Source: Comamonas resistens
Lineage (GTDB): Bacteria > Pseudomonadota > Gammaproteobacteria > Burkholderiales > Burkholderiaceae_C
Reading direction: 5' to 3'
NCBI RefSeq assembly: GCF_030064165.1
Contig: NZ_CP125947.1
Coordinates: 2,170,001-2,234,000 of the forward strand
DNA length: 64,000 bases
In this document: positions 26,586-35,823 of the stretch, piece after piece
Numbering within the stretch: the first letter of the stretch is position 1
Layout: each line of letters starts with the position of its first letter
The notes under the pieces: generated by a model
Databases searched by the model: none
What the model was told of the DNA's origin: nothing
What the model saw: only the letters and a program-made list of their open reading frames with translations
Made by a program: the position numbers and the translations under genes

Positions 26586-27317
26586 TCAGTTCATGCCATC
26601 GGGAACGAACACATAGCCTACGCCCCAGACGGTCTGAATATAGCGGGGGGCAGCGGCGTCTTCCTCGATCAGCTTACGCAGGCGCGAGACCTGCACGTCC
26701 AGGCTGCGGTCAAAGGGCTCGAATTCGCGGCCTCGGGCCAGCAAGGCCAGTTTTTCACGCGACAGCGGCTGGCGCGGGTGGCGCACCAGAGCCTTGAGCA
26801 TGGCAAATTCGCCCGTGGTCAAAGGCAGCTCCTCGCCATTTTTCTGCAGCACGCGTGTGCCCAGGTCGAAGTTGAAGGGGCCGAAGGTGACGACTTCGTT
26901 GTCGCCCGAAGGAGCGCCGGGCGCTTCCTGGGGGGGGCGGCGGCGCAGCACGGCATGGATACGGGCCAGTAGTTCGCGCGGGTTGAAAGGCTTGCCCAGA
27001 TAGTCGTCTGCGCCCACTTCCAGGCCCACGATACGGTCTACATCTTCGCCCTTGGCGGTCAGCATGATGATGGGCGTGCGGTCGTTGGCCGAGCGCAGGC
27101 GGCGGCAGATGGACAGGCCGTCCTCGCCGGGCATCATCAGGTCCAGCACGATCAGATCGACAGTTTCGCGCAGCAGGATGCGGTTCAGTGCCTTGCCGTC
27201 TTCGGCAATCATGATCTCGAAACCTTCCTGCGTCAGATAGCGGCGCAGAAGGTCACGGATGCGTGCATCGTCATCCACGACCAGGATCTTGTCGGTACGG
27301 GTGCTTGTCGTTGCCAT
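26586..27317 (-). CDS. OmpR-type response regulator
   Basis: A 243-residue two-component regulator. The receiver domain has the acidic pocket VVDDDARIRD, the phospho-acceptor Asp in DLIVLDLMMPGEDG (about residue 58) and the Lys in LTAKGEDVD. The C-terminal winged HTH (about 140-240) has LTTGEFAMLKALVRHP and YIQTVWGVGYVFVP. Both the order and the sequence place it in the OmpR subgroup. It is encoded before its kinase, separated by 177 bases with a hairpin. Confidence 0.93.
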   Translation of the reverse strand: MATTSTRTDKILVVDDDARIRDLLRRYLTQEGFEIMIAEDGKALNRILLRETVDLIVLDLMMPGEDGLSICRRLRSANDRTPIIMLTAKGEDVDRIVGLEVGADDYLGKPFNPRELLARIHAVLRRRPPQEAPGAPSGDNEVVTFGPFNFDLGTRVLQKNGEELPLTTGEFAMLKALVRHPRQPLSREKLALLARGREFEPFDRSLDVQVSRLRKLIEEDAAAPRYIQTVWGVGYVFVPDGMN

Positions 27318-27629
27318 GATCGTCCTTGTCGATTTATTTGTAACAGGCAGATTGTTATCGCATGGAGAAAAAAATCCAGCGAAAACGCAGTGAGTTTTGC
27401 TGCTTGTTACGAATGTTGCAGGTATTTATAGAACAATAAATGTTTCTTTTGCGAATTTTAATTTGATTTGAACTTTTGATGCAATTGTCGTTCTATTTAT
27501 GTGTTTAATATCTGTAATTCGTACAGCAAGTGGCTATGACGACTGACAAGACGGATGCTGCCATCACGGTCTGATGGCGGACCTGCACTTGTTTCCATGG
27601 CCGTCCATTTACTTCCAAGGGTGAACCGA
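27318..27629. other. AT-rich intergenic region with divergent promoters, no gene found
   Basis: About 310 bases between the divergent regulator and SIMPL genes. The centre (27340-27540) is much more AT-rich than the genome around it, including AGAACAATAAATG and runs of A/T. It probably contains both promoters and binding sites for regulators; no RNA gene or repeat is evident. Confidence 0.4.
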
Positions 27630-28391
27630 ATGACTCTGTATTCCAAACCTCAATCTCTGTCTCGTTCCATGGCGGCTGGCCTAGTGCTGGCGGCCGCGGC
27701 TGCCACCGGATCTCAGGCCTGGGCACAAAGCGCCGGCCACAGCGCCGAAAAGCCCACGAATGTGGTGCAACTGGCTGCCCAGGGCGTGGTGGAGGTCAAG
27801 CAGGACTGGATGACGGCCACACTTTCCACCACCAAAGACGGGCGCGATGCCGCCACGGTGCAGGCACAACTGCAAAAGGCGGTGGAGGCCGCCATGACCA
27901 CCTTGCGTGCCGATGCGCGCGCAGGCCAGATGGAGGTAAGCACGGGCAGCTTCTCGATCTCGCCGCGCTATGGCAGCAACAGCAAGCTGGAGGGCTGGCA
28001 GGGCCAGGCCGATATCGTGCTGCAGGGACGTGACTTTGTGCGTATCACCCAGGCGGCGGCCAAGGTGCAGGGCATGACGCTGTCGGGTACGAGCTTTGGC
28101 CTGTCGCGAGAGGCGCGTGAAAAGGTGGAGGGCGAAGCCCAGGCCAAGGCGATTGAGAATTTCCGCCAGCGTGCGGCAGCGATTTCCAAGAGCTTTGGCT
28201 TTGCCGGCTACAGCGTGCGTGAAGTCAGCGTTCATGCCAGCGGAGGCTATGTTCGGCCCATGCTGCAAGCCCGCGCTGCAAGCATGAATATGGCGAAGTC
28301 TGCCGGTTATGCGGATGCCGCGCCGGTGCCGGTCGAGTCGGATAGTGCCGAGGTGACGGTCAATGTCAGCGGCTCGGTGCAGATGCAGTAA
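27630..28391 (+). CDS. Exported SIMPL (DUF541) domain protein
   Basis: A 253-residue protein with a signal peptide (about residues 10-33, ending GSQAWAQ) and a SIMPL/DUF541 domain: VQLAAQGVVEVKQDWMTA, NSKLEGWQGQADIVLQGRD and a C-terminal VTVNVSGSVQ. Family members are periplasmic or surface proteins, such as BP26 of Brucella, that form oligomeric rings; the biochemical role is unknown. The start at 27630 gives a correct signal peptide; the longer frame from 27555 does not. A strong terminator follows. Confidence 0.85.
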   Translation: MTLYSKPQSLSRSMAAGLVLAAAAATGSQAWAQSAGHSAEKPTNVVQLAAQGVVEVKQDWMTATLSTTKDGRDAATVQAQLQKAVEAAMTTLRADARAGQMEVSTGSFSISPRYGSNSKLEGWQGQADIVLQGRDFVRITQAAAKVQGMTLSGTSFGLSREAREKVEGEAQAKAIENFRQRAAAISKSFGFAGYSVREVSVHASGGYVRPMLQARAASMNMAKSAGYADAAPVPVESDSAEVTVNVSGSVQMQ

Positions 28392-28414
28392 GCCCAGTCA
28401 AAGGTGCTGATATG

Positions 28415-28445
28415 AAAAAAGGAGCTGCTTGCGCAGCTCCTTTTT
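28415..28445. terminator. Bidirectional rho-independent terminator
   Basis: AAAAAAGGAGCTGC, loop TTGC, GCAGCTCCTTTTT: a perfect stem with runs on both sides. It serves the SIMPL gene (+) and possibly the dehydrogenase gene (-). A GCGCTAGCGGCTATCTAATTG repeat copy follows at 28478-28507. Confidence 0.9.
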
Positions 28446-28529
28446 GATTTTCATCATGAATTGATGCTGAAACAGCCAACTATCCAGCGCTAGCGGCTAT
28501 CTAATTGCTGGCTTCTCAGGGCTTGAGGC

Positions 28530-29318
28530 TTATTGCGCCGCCCAGCCGCCATCCATATTCCAGGCCACGCCGCGCACATTGTTGCCGGCGGCGGAACAGA
28601 AGAAGACGGCCAGTTCACCCAGTTCCTCGGGCGTGGTGAACTGCATGGAGGGTTCTTTCTCGCCCAGCAGTTGCCTGGTGGCTTCTTCGTTGGAGATGCT
28701 TTGAGTGCTTGCCTTGGCATCCACCTGCTTTTGTACCAGTGGTGTCAGCACCCAGCCGGGGCAGATGGCGTTGCAGGTCACGCCGGTGGTGGCGTTTTCC
28801 AGCGCCGTCACCTTGGTCAGGCCCACGATGCCATGCTTGGCTGCGACATAGGCGGACTTCTGCGCCGAGCCGACCAGGCCGTGAACGGAGGCCACGTTGA
28901 TGATGCGTCCCCAGTTGGCTTGCTGCATGGCGGGCAGGGCCAGGCGGGTGGTGTGAAAAGCGCTGCTGAGGTTGATGGCGATGATGGAATCCCACTTCTC
29001 TACGGGAAAGTCCTCAATCGCTGCCACATGCTGGATGCCGGCGTTGTTGACCAGGATGTCCACGCGGCCGAACTCTGCGGCCGCGTATTTCATCATGGCT
29101 TCAATTTCGGCGGCTTTACTCATGTCGGCGCCGTGATAGCCAACCTGGATGCCGGCGGCTTGGCCCGCCTCCCGCACCTGGGCCTTGGGGGATTCCACAT
29201 CACCAAAGCCGTTGAGAACAATATTGGCGCCCTGGCGAGCCAGAGCGATGGCGATACCGAGGCCGATTCCGCTGGTCGATCCCGTCACGAGAGCGGTTTT
29301 GCCTTTCAACATGGACAT
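28530..29318 (-). CDS. 3-hydroxybutyrate dehydrogenase (SDR family)
   Basis: A 262-residue short-chain dehydrogenase. NAD-binding TGSTSGIGLGIA (residues about 12-23), NNAGIQHVA, the catalytic Ser in INVASVHGLVGSAQKSAYVAAKHG with YxxxK, and the C-terminal GVAWNMDGGWAAQ are typical of D-3-hydroxybutyrate dehydrogenase, which oxidises 3-hydroxybutyrate from polyhydroxybutyrate breakdown to acetoacetate. GGAG lies 8 bases before the ATG at 29318. The alternative is another SDR of similar shape, but the VQHVA/GIQH and VHGLVGS blocks favour this call. Confidence 0.88.
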   Translation of the reverse strand: MSMLKGKTALVTGSTSGIGLGIAIALARQGANIVLNGFGDVESPKAQVREAGQAAGIQVGYHGADMSKAAEIEAMMKYAAAEFGRVDILVNNAGIQHVAAIEDFPVEKWDSIIAINLSSAFHTTRLALPAMQQANWGRIINVASVHGLVGSAQKSAYVAAKHGIVGLTKVTALENATTGVTCNAICPGWVLTPLVQKQVDAKASTQSISNEEATRQLLGEKEPSMQFTTPEELGELAVFFCSAAGNNVRGVAWNMDGGWAAQ

Positions 29319-29387
29319 ACAAGGTCTCCGAATGAATTACGATGCGACGACAGCCATTATCGGCTCCGGTCTCCCCAACGCGCTCCC

Positions 29388-30404
29388 ATGAATCAACCTA
29401 CGCTGAACTACGTATCGTGTCCCGGAGCTTCCGCCGTTGCTCCCAGTTGGGCCAATGCCCAGCGCCGTCAAGAGATTGCCAGCCAGCCCCAGGGCTTGCA
29501 CCGTATGGTTTACTGGGAATGGAACCTTACCGGTGATCCAAGACATCCGCATGTCATCGTCTGCGTGCATGGGCTTTCTCGCCAGGGCCGCGACTTCGAT
29601 GCGCTGGCCCGTGAACTCAGCCGTTTTGCCCGTGTGATCTGCCCTGATGTGGCGGGGCGTGGCGAAAGCGACTGGCTGGCTGATTCCAGGGCCTATCAGG
29701 TTCCGGTATATGCCGCCGACATGCTGGCGTTGCTGGCCCAGTTGCACCTTGAGGCTCCGATCGAGACGCTGGACTGGGTGGGTACCAGCATGGGGGGGCT
29801 GATCGGCATGGGAATCGCGGGCCAGCCAGGTCTGCCATTGCCTGCACCGATACGCAAACTGGTGCTCAACGATGTGGGGCCGGTGATCGAGTGGCAGTCG
29901 CTGGAGCGCATCGCCTCCTATCTGGGAAAAAGCTTGCAATTTCCCAACTTTGAGAGCGCCGCAGCCGCCATGCGCTTGATTTCCCTGGGGTTTGGCCCAC
30001 ATAGCGATGAGCAATGGAAGCAGCTGTCGCAAGCCATGGTCAAGCCTCTGTCTGACGAAGGCGTAGTTTTGCACTATGACCCTCGCATTGCCGAGCCTAT
30101 GGCCGGTATGACGCATGAGATGGCCCAAGCCGGCGAAGTGCTGCTTTGGCAGCTTTACGACCAGATTCAGGCACAGGTTTTGCTTGTTCGTGGAGCGGAC
30201 TCCGATCTGTTGTCCCAAGCGACCGCGCAAAGTATGAGGCAGAGAGGTCCCAAAGCGCTCTGCGTGGAGCTGGAAGGCGTGGGCCATGCGCCCACACTGG
30301 TGGCTCCCGGTCAGATTGCTTTGATACGAGAATTTTTACAAGGGGATTCGGACCTGCCTGCACGCTTGAGTCTTGTGCAGCAGGCCCAAGAGGAAGCTGA
30401 ATGA
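29388..30404 (+). CDS. Alpha/beta fold hydrolase
   Basis: A 338-residue hydrolase. HVIVCVHGLSRQGRDF carries the oxyanion region, the nucleophile elbow is WVGTSMGGLIGM (GxSxG), the acid is probably in VRGADSDLL and the catalytic His in GVGHAPTL. The start at 29388 (MNQPTLNYV) is the first ATG past the divergent promoter. The stop overlaps the ATG of relA (ATGA), so the two genes form an operon. The substrate is unknown; coupling to relA is notable because this arrangement recurs in related genomes as far as I recall. Confidence 0.85.
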   Translation: MNQPTLNYVSCPGASAVAPSWANAQRRQEIASQPQGLHRMVYWEWNLTGDPRHPHVIVCVHGLSRQGRDFDALARELSRFARVICPDVAGRGESDWLADSRAYQVPVYAADMLALLAQLHLEAPIETLDWVGTSMGGLIGMGIAGQPGLPLPAPIRKLVLNDVGPVIEWQSLERIASYLGKSLQFPNFESAAAAMRLISLGFGPHSDEQWKQLSQAMVKPLSDEGVVLHYDPRIAEPMAGMTHEMAQAGEVLLWQLYDQIQAQVLLVRGADSDLLSQATAQSMRQRGPKALCVELEGVGHAPTLVAPGQIALIREFLQGDSDLPARLSLVQQAQEEAE

Positions 30405-32632
30405 AGACCAGCGATACCGTAAACACCTTTTCTGATGCCGCCCCCAAGCTCACGGAGCTCACGCCTGATCTGATCAAGGCGACTTCTGAAATACTGCCCG
30501 GCCAGGCCAATGCGCTGGCGCGTGCCCGTGCATTCGCCGAGCCTTTGATTGCCGGTGAAACCATGGAGACAGGGGAGAACACCCTGGCTCATGCGGATGC
30601 CGTGGCTGCCATTCTGAAGAAGATCGGCGGCTCGGAAACCATCCAGGCCGCGATCTATCTGGTGCACGCCAGCGTGCACCTGAACAAGCCGCAGGAAGTC
30701 ATTGCCAAGGCTTTTGGCGACAACTTCGCCACCTTGGCAGTGGAAACCATCAAGCTCATCCGCGTGCAGCAGCAGGCACGCGATGCCGAGCTCAGCTCCC
30801 AGCATGTGGACGATGTGGCGGCCCAGACCGAGAACGTGCGCAAGATGCTACTGGGCTTCTCGCGCGATCTGCGCGTCGTGCTGTTGCGTCTGGCCTCCCG
30901 GCTGCAGACCCTGCGTTTTTATGCGGCGCAAAAAAGTTCGGTCTCGCCCAGCATTGCGCGTGAGGCGCTTTATGTGTTCGCGCCACTGGCCAACCGGCTG
31001 GGTATCTGGCAGATCAAGTGGGAGCTGGAGGACCTGGCCTTCCGTTTCCTGGAGCCCGAAACCTATCGCGAAGTTGCACGTCTGCTGGACGAGAAGCGGG
31101 TGGAGCGCGAAGCCTATATGGAACAGATGCGTGGCCGGCTGGAGGCCGATCTGCGTGCGCACAGTATCAGCGCCACCGTTCAGGGGCGGCCCAAGCATAT
31201 CTACAGCATCGTCAAGAAGATGCGCGGCAAGTCGTTGAGCTTTGATCAGCTGTTCGATATTCGCGCCATGCGAGTGGTCGTGCCCACGGTCAAGGACTGC
31301 TATGCCGCGCTGTCCTGGGTGCATGAGCAATTCACGCCGCTGGAAAAGGAATTCGACGACTACATCGCCAGGCCCAAGCCCAATGGCTACCAGTCGCTGC
31401 ATACCGTGGTGCGCGACGAGACGGGGCGCACCATAGAGATCCAGATTCGCACTCAGGCCATGCATGACCATGCCGAGCATGGCGTGGCGGCGCATTGGGC
31501 CTACAAGGAAGCCGGCACCAAGGGCTATAGCGGAGTCTCTGCCACCAGCGAATACGACGCCAAGATCGCAGTGTTGCGCCAGCTGCTGGCCTGGGGTAGC
31601 GATCTGGCAGGTACCAGCCAGCGCGGGCTGTTCGACGACCGCATCTATGTGCTGACGCCCGATGCGGCCGTGATCGAGTTGCCGCAAGGGGCGACCCCTG
31701 TGGACTTTGCCTATTCCGTCCATACAAGTCTGGGTCACCGCTGCCGTGGCGCCCGCGTGGACGGCGTCATGGTTCCGCTGAACACGCCGCTGCAAAGCGG
31801 TCAGACCATTGATATCAACACCGCGAAGGAAGATCGCCCTTCGCGTGACTGGCTCAACGCGGATCTGGGCTACCTCGTCAGCAACCGAGCCAAGGCCAAG
31901 GTGCGTGCCTGGTTCAATGCCCAGGCGACGCATGAAACAGTCTCGCGAGGGCGCGAGGCCGTGGAAAAGCTGTTGCAGCGGGAGGGCAAGACGGCCGTCA
32001 AGCTGGAAGAGCTGGCGGCGCAACTGGGCTTCAAATCGGCAGATGCCTTGTTTGAGGTAGTGGGCAAGGATGCATATTCGCTGCGCAATATCGAATCGGT
32101 GCTGCGCCCTGCCGAAGAGCATCCGCCCGAAGAAGAGTTCACCCTGATACGCAAGGCCAAAAGTACGGACTCCCCCAAGGGTGGTGTGCTGGTGGTTGGT
32201 GTGGGATCGCTGATGACGCAGCTGGCCAAATGCTGCCGCCCGGCGCCCCCCGACGAGATCGCTGGCTTTGTGACGCGAGGCAAAGGTGTGAGCGTGCATC
32301 GCTGCGACTGCTCCAACTTCCGCGAAATGTCGGCCAAGAATCCCGAACGGGTGATCGAGGTGGGCTGGGACCTGCCCAAGAATGTGGAAAAGGGCGGCGC
32401 GCTCTATCCAGTCGATGTGGCGGTCGAAGCTGCCGACCGTCAGGGCTTGCTGCGCGATATCTCGGATGTTTTCGCCCGCGAGAAAACCAATGTCATCGGT
32501 GTGCAGACCCAGTCCGTCAAGGGGACGGCCTGGATGACATTCACGGTGGAAGTGGCCGACTCGGGACGATTGAATAAAGTACTGGCCATTGTGGCCAGCG
32601 TGTCGGGAGTGAGGTCGGCAAGAAGGCGTTGA
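30401..32632 (+). CDS. relA: Monofunctional (p)ppGpp synthetase RelA
   Basis: A 743-residue stringent-response enzyme. The N-terminal hydrolase region is degenerate: the metal-binding HD is replaced around AIYLVHASVHL, so hydrolysis is not expected. The synthetase domain has RGKSLSFDQLFDIRAMRVV and the RelA-type EXDD motif in KEFDDYIARPKPNGYQS (about residue 316), instead of the RXKD of bifunctional SpoT. The TGS domain (VYVLTPDAAVIELPQGATPVDFAY), a zinc-finger-like CCRP...HRCDCSNF and a C-terminal ACT domain (about 665-743) follow. It makes (p)ppGpp on stalled ribosomes. Confidence 0.94.
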   Translation: MKTSDTVNTFSDAAPKLTELTPDLIKATSEILPGQANALARARAFAEPLIAGETMETGENTLAHADAVAAILKKIGGSETIQAAIYLVHASVHLNKPQEVIAKAFGDNFATLAVETIKLIRVQQQARDAELSSQHVDDVAAQTENVRKMLLGFSRDLRVVLLRLASRLQTLRFYAAQKSSVSPSIAREALYVFAPLANRLGIWQIKWELEDLAFRFLEPETYREVARLLDEKRVEREAYMEQMRGRLEADLRAHSISATVQGRPKHIYSIVKKMRGKSLSFDQLFDIRAMRVVVPTVKDCYAALSWVHEQFTPLEKEFDDYIARPKPNGYQSLHTVVRDETGRTIEIQIRTQAMHDHAEHGVAAHWAYKEAGTKGYSGVSATSEYDAKIAVLRQLLAWGSDLAGTSQRGLFDDRIYVLTPDAAVIELPQGATPVDFAYSVHTSLGHRCRGARVDGVMVPLNTPLQSGQTIDINTAKEDRPSRDWLNADLGYLVSNRAKAKVRAWFNAQATHETVSRGREAVEKLLQREGKTAVKLEELAAQLGFKSADALFEVVGKDAYSLRNIESVLRPAEEHPPEEEFTLIRKAKSTDSPKGGVLVVGVGSLMTQLAKCCRPAPPDEIAGFVTRGKGVSVHRCDCSNFREMSAKNPERVIEVGWDLPKNVEKGGALYPVDVAVEAADRQGLLRDISDVFAREKTNVIGVQTQSVKGTAWMTFTVEVADSGRLNKVLAIVASVSGVRSARRR

Positions 32633-32712
32633 TGGCGATTTGTGAGCAAAAAGTTTTCGCTCTCAAAAAATGAGTGAAAACCCATGCTACAATTGCTTCA
32701 TCGAACGAACAC

Positions 32713-32789
32713 AGGCGCGTAGCTCAGCTGGTTAGAGCACCACCTTGACATGGTGGGGGTCGTTGGTTCGAGTCCAATCGCGCCTACCA
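32713..32789 (+). tRNA. tRNA-Val (anticodon GAC)
   Basis: The 7-bp acceptor stem AGGCGCG pairs with CGCGCCT, the D-arm is AGCTCAGCTGGTTAGAGC, the anticodon loop TTGACAT has GAC, and the T-arm is CGTTGGTTCGAGTCCAATCG. CCA is encoded at 32787-32789. A -10-like TACAAT is at 32688, about 20 bases upstream. It reads GTC and GTT codons. Mobile DNA lies downstream, but no repeated 3' end of this tRNA was found. Confidence 0.96.
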
Positions 32790-32824
32790 AATATCGCAAG
32801 CAAAACCAGAGCTTGCAACGAAAG

Positions 32825-32851
32825 TGCCCGCTAACAAGCGGGCATTTTTTT
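32825..32851 (+). terminator. Rho-independent terminator of tRNA-Val
   Basis: TGCCCGC, loop TAACAA, GCGGGCA and seven T: a textbook terminator 36 bases past the tRNA. Confidence 0.9.
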
Positions 32852-33444
32852 GTGCGGAATACGGAAGAAGTACGGAAAACTTCTACGAACACCCCCCTCC
32901 AAACCAGCACTTTTCAGCACAAAAAGTGTGGTTGACAGAAGACACCCCCAGTCTGCTCTATTCCCCCTGCGTCCAGTTTGGCTCGCTCACAGGTCAGCTG
33001 ATCTTGAACTCCATGTGGATTTTCTGCGATCAAGACATTGCTGCTAGGTAGCGCGAGCTTCAACTTTAGTTTAGGGTTGTGGGATACCTGCCCGGAACGA
33101 CTCCCCACGCGACGATCGCTCCCTGCCTGAGGGCAGGTGTCGCACAAGCCTCGATGGTGGAAACCGCGGAACACTTCTGTGTCGGTGTTCTGGGCGCAAA
33201 CGCTATGGGGATTAAAGCGTTGCTCCTGCAAGCTTGGGCACTCTAATCAAGCTGTTCAGCCCGCTCCAACCTGGGAATGCAACCCGCAGGCGACGCCAAG
33301 CGCAGGTGTTCATGCCTGTGTGGCACCTGCTGGTAGTCCTATTGCATGCCCAGCCCTGCTTGCTGCAGAGACAGGCGCGCCAATCCCCTGTCGAATGGCT
33401 CATGAGCATCGACCTTGCTAGTAAATGAATGATCGGCAAGCTGT
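32852..33444. other. Gap between tRNA-Val and the IS91-type transposase, no gene found
   Basis: Nearly 600 bases with no credible ORF. A short duplicated TACGGAA occurs near 32861-32877. CAAG at 33229, followed by CTTGGGCACTC, could be the target tetranucleotide beside the origin end of the IS91-type element, because this family inserts next to CAAG or GAAC, but I could not prove the boundary. The remaining sequence reads like decayed intergenic DNA. Confidence 0.4.
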
Positions 33445-34641
33445 TCATGATGCTGGCGGTGCACGGATGGCCTGCCAGCATTGCAGGATCACCATGGCTT
33501 TGCCGCAGTGACGGCAGACAAAGGCTGGTGCAGTTCCTGCCTCTGCCTCTGGCTTGGCTGTTTTGTTCAAACTTGCTGTGTCATTGATGGCGGCCTGCAT
33601 GGGAGTGGTTTGCAGCAGTTCACGGGCCAGTGCCAGACAGCTCTTGCGGGCCCCGTTGGCCAGCAAGCCGTAGTGCCTGATGCGGTGGAAGCCGCAGGGC
33701 AGCACATGCAGCAAGAATCGGCGCATGAACTCTTCGGGAGCCAGGGTCATAGTCTTGTGCCGTGTGCGGCCCTTGGCCCGGTAGTCCTTGTACTTGAAGC
33801 GCACGCCATGCTCATCCATGGCAACCAGCCGGCTATTGGAGATGGCGACGCGGTGCGTGTAGCGTGAGAGGTAGGCCAGCACTGCTTGCGGCCCAGCGAA
33901 TGGTCGCTTGGCATAAACCACCCATTCACATTGGCGCATGGGGGCCAGCCATTGTTGGAAGTACGCTGCATTGGCCAGCGCTGCCAGTGTCCCAAAGAAT
34001 CGGAGTCTGCCGGCTTGATGAAGACGCTCAAGCTCTTCAATAAAGCGTCTGCGCATCAGCCGGGACAGCACACGCACCGGCAGAAAGAAGCCGGGTCGGC
34101 AAGCCCTCCAGCATTGACCGCCATCTGCCAAGCCGCCTCCAGGCACGATCCCGTGCACATGCGGGTGATGGGTCAAGGCCGATCCCCAGGTGTGTAGTAC
34201 CAACGTTGCCCCGATGCGAGCGCCCAGGTGTTTGTGATCTGCAGCGATGGTTTGCAGCACCTCGGCGGCAACATCAAACAGCAGCCCATAGAGCACCGCC
34301 TTGTTCTGGTAGGCCAGATCCGCAATGGGCGCAGGTAAGGTGAAGACCACGTGGTAATACTGCACGGGCAATAGGTCGCTCTGGCGGGCTTCAAGCCAGC
34401 GTTTGGCTGCAGCACTTTGGCACTTGGGGCAGTGGCGGTTGCGGCAGGAGTTATAGGAGACTTGCTCGGCAGCACAGTCTTCGCAGCGCAAAACATGACC
34501 ACCCAGTGCCGCTGTGCGGCACTGTTCGATGGCCGACATCACTTTGAGCTGAGACAGGCTCAGGTGACCACGTTGGCTCTCACGCCAAGCAGCGCCATGT
34601 TGGAGAAAGATGTCGGCGACCTCCAGGGAGGGCCGCTGCAC
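33445..34641 (-). CDS. IS91 family transposase (HUH, rolling-circle type)
   Basis: A 398-residue HUH transposase. The N-terminal zinc finger reads CEDCAAEQVSYNSCRNRHCPKC (residues about 53-75, split in two Cys pairs). The HUH motif is HHPHVHGIVPGGG (about 158-170), and the relaxase Tyr region is YLSRYTHRVAISNSR. The C-terminal FHRIRHYGLLA block is also typical. IS91-type elements move by single-strand rolling-circle transfer without inverted ends. A tyrosine recombinase lies immediately upstream on the same strand with 9 bases between, and both belong to one element. Confidence 0.93.
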   Translation of the reverse strand: MQRPSLEVADIFLQHGAAWRESQRGHLSLSQLKVMSAIEQCRTAALGGHVLRCEDCAAEQVSYNSCRNRHCPKCQSAAAKRWLEARQSDLLPVQYYHVVFTLPAPIADLAYQNKAVLYGLLFDVAAEVLQTIAADHKHLGARIGATLVLHTWGSALTHHPHVHGIVPGGGLADGGQCWRACRPGFFLPVRVLSRLMRRRFIEELERLHQAGRLRFFGTLAALANAAYFQQWLAPMRQCEWVVYAKRPFAGPQAVLAYLSRYTHRVAISNSRLVAMDEHGVRFKYKDYRAKGRTRHKTMTLAPEEFMRRFLLHVLPCGFHRIRHYGLLANGARKSCLALARELLQTTPMQAAINDTASLNKTAKPEAEAGTAPAFVCRHCGKAMVILQCWQAIRAPPAS

Positions 34642-34650
34642 GAGTGCCTC

Positions 34651-35526
34651 TCAACTCGGCAGCATTGGCTCCAGCGGACCCATCACTTCCCGCAGCAGAT
34701 CGGTCGCCACATGGGCGTAGATGGAAGTCGTCTCCAGCTTCTGGTGTCCCAGCAGCACTTGAATCACACGAATATCGACCTTGCGCTCCAGCAGGTGTGT
34801 GGCAAAACTATGGCGCAAAGTATGCGTCGTGACACGTTTGTCGATACCAGCGGCCTCGGCTGCAGCGTGCACCGCTCGGTTGAGCTGACGAATCGTCAGT
34901 GGCTCCAAGACCGTCATGCCAGGGAACAGCCAGCCACCGGGCAGCATCTTGCCCTGGGCATGTGCCAAATGCCACCAGGTGCGAAGGCGCTGAAGAACCA
35001 CCGGGCTGAGCATGGCGTAACGATCCTTGGCACCCTTGCCTTGCTCGATGCGCAGGGTCATGCGCTGGCTATCGACATCTGTGACCTTCAAATGCACAAC
35101 CTCGCTGGCACGAAGACCTGCGCCATAGGCCACGGACAGCGCCACTTGGTGCTTGATGTTGTAGGCGGCAGCCAGCAACCGTGAGACTTCTTCGTGGCTG
35201 AGCACCACAGGCAAGGTGCGAGGCAGCTTCACGGGCTGCATCTTGCCCATCAGCTCAATGTGGCCCAGCGTCACATCAAAGAAGAACTTCAGGCCCGTCA
35301 ACGTGGCGTTGAGCGTTGTGGGTGATGAACCCGCATCGACCAAGTGGAGCTGGAAGTTGCGCAAATCCTCCACGGTGGCCGTGTCCGGGGAGCGCTTCAG
35401 ATAGGCGGCCAGATTGCACACGGCACGAATATAGGCATCCTGGGTGCGAGGCTGGAGCTTGCGCATTCTCATGTCGTCGAGCATGCGCTGACGCAACGGG
35501 GAGATGGTTTGAATCGAGGGGGTCAT
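34651..35526 (-). CDS. Tyrosine recombinase associated with the IS91-type element
   Basis: A 291-residue XerD-like integrase with the full catalytic set: Arg in YGAGLRASEV, Lys in EQGKGAKDR, HTLRHSFATH, LLGHQKLETTS and Tyr in SIYAHVA. The start at 35526 (MTPSIQTISP) has AGGAG 7 bases upstream, better than the longer frame to 35565. An integrase encoded just upstream of the transposase is known for a branch of IS91-like elements. How it contributes is not settled; it may resolve intermediates or assist in integration. Confidence 0.88.
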   Translation of the reverse strand: MTPSIQTISPLRQRMLDDMRMRKLQPRTQDAYIRAVCNLAAYLKRSPDTATVEDLRNFQLHLVDAGSSPTTLNATLTGLKFFFDVTLGHIELMGKMQPVKLPRTLPVVLSHEEVSRLLAAAYNIKHQVALSVAYGAGLRASEVVHLKVTDVDSQRMTLRIEQGKGAKDRYAMLSPVVLQRLRTWWHLAHAQGKMLPGGWLFPGMTVLEPLTIRQLNRAVHAAAEAAGIDKRVTTHTLRHSFATHLLERKVDIRVIQVLLGHQKLETTSIYAHVATDLLREVMGPLEPMLPS

Positions 35527-35823
35527 GATCGCGCTCCTGTCGAAGAACGAGGCCGATTGCCTCATTCGTCAACATAGAGAGGGGCGCGATATGTACCTTG
35601 CGTCATGGCCTTCGCGTCGGATTACCGCGCGAGCGGTTTAGTCCTTAGGCTGATTACCGCCGCTGAGCTTTGGCAAGCCTGTGACCGCTGCCGCCGATAC
35701 CAGACGTTGACCCGCTGTCTGACCAGACGTCCGCTGTACGCCTCAAACCGGAAACTCGCTGGATGCAGTGCGCCAGACAACCTGAACGGCAGCTTTCGTA
35801 AGCTGCGAACTGGTGCTGACGAC
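35527..35823. other. Segment between two mobile elements, no gene found
   Basis: About 300 bases between the recombinase start and the left IR of the IS1182 element. An open frame at 35605-35850 has atypical composition and no recognisable domain. The stretch contains a CAGCTTTCGTAAGCTG hairpin near 35790 and probably includes the terminal end of the IS91-type element, partly cut by the IS1182 insertion. Confidence 0.4.

Larger units (their letters stand above)
33445..35526 (-). mobile_element. IS91-type element with integrase (core; ends unresolved)
   Basis: This entry marks the coding core. The real ends lie outside it: the origin end between about 33229 and 33444 and the terminal end between 35527 and 35823. 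IS91-type elements have no terminal inverted repeats, so the sequence alone cannot fix them. Further copies in the genome would. Confidence 0.7.
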
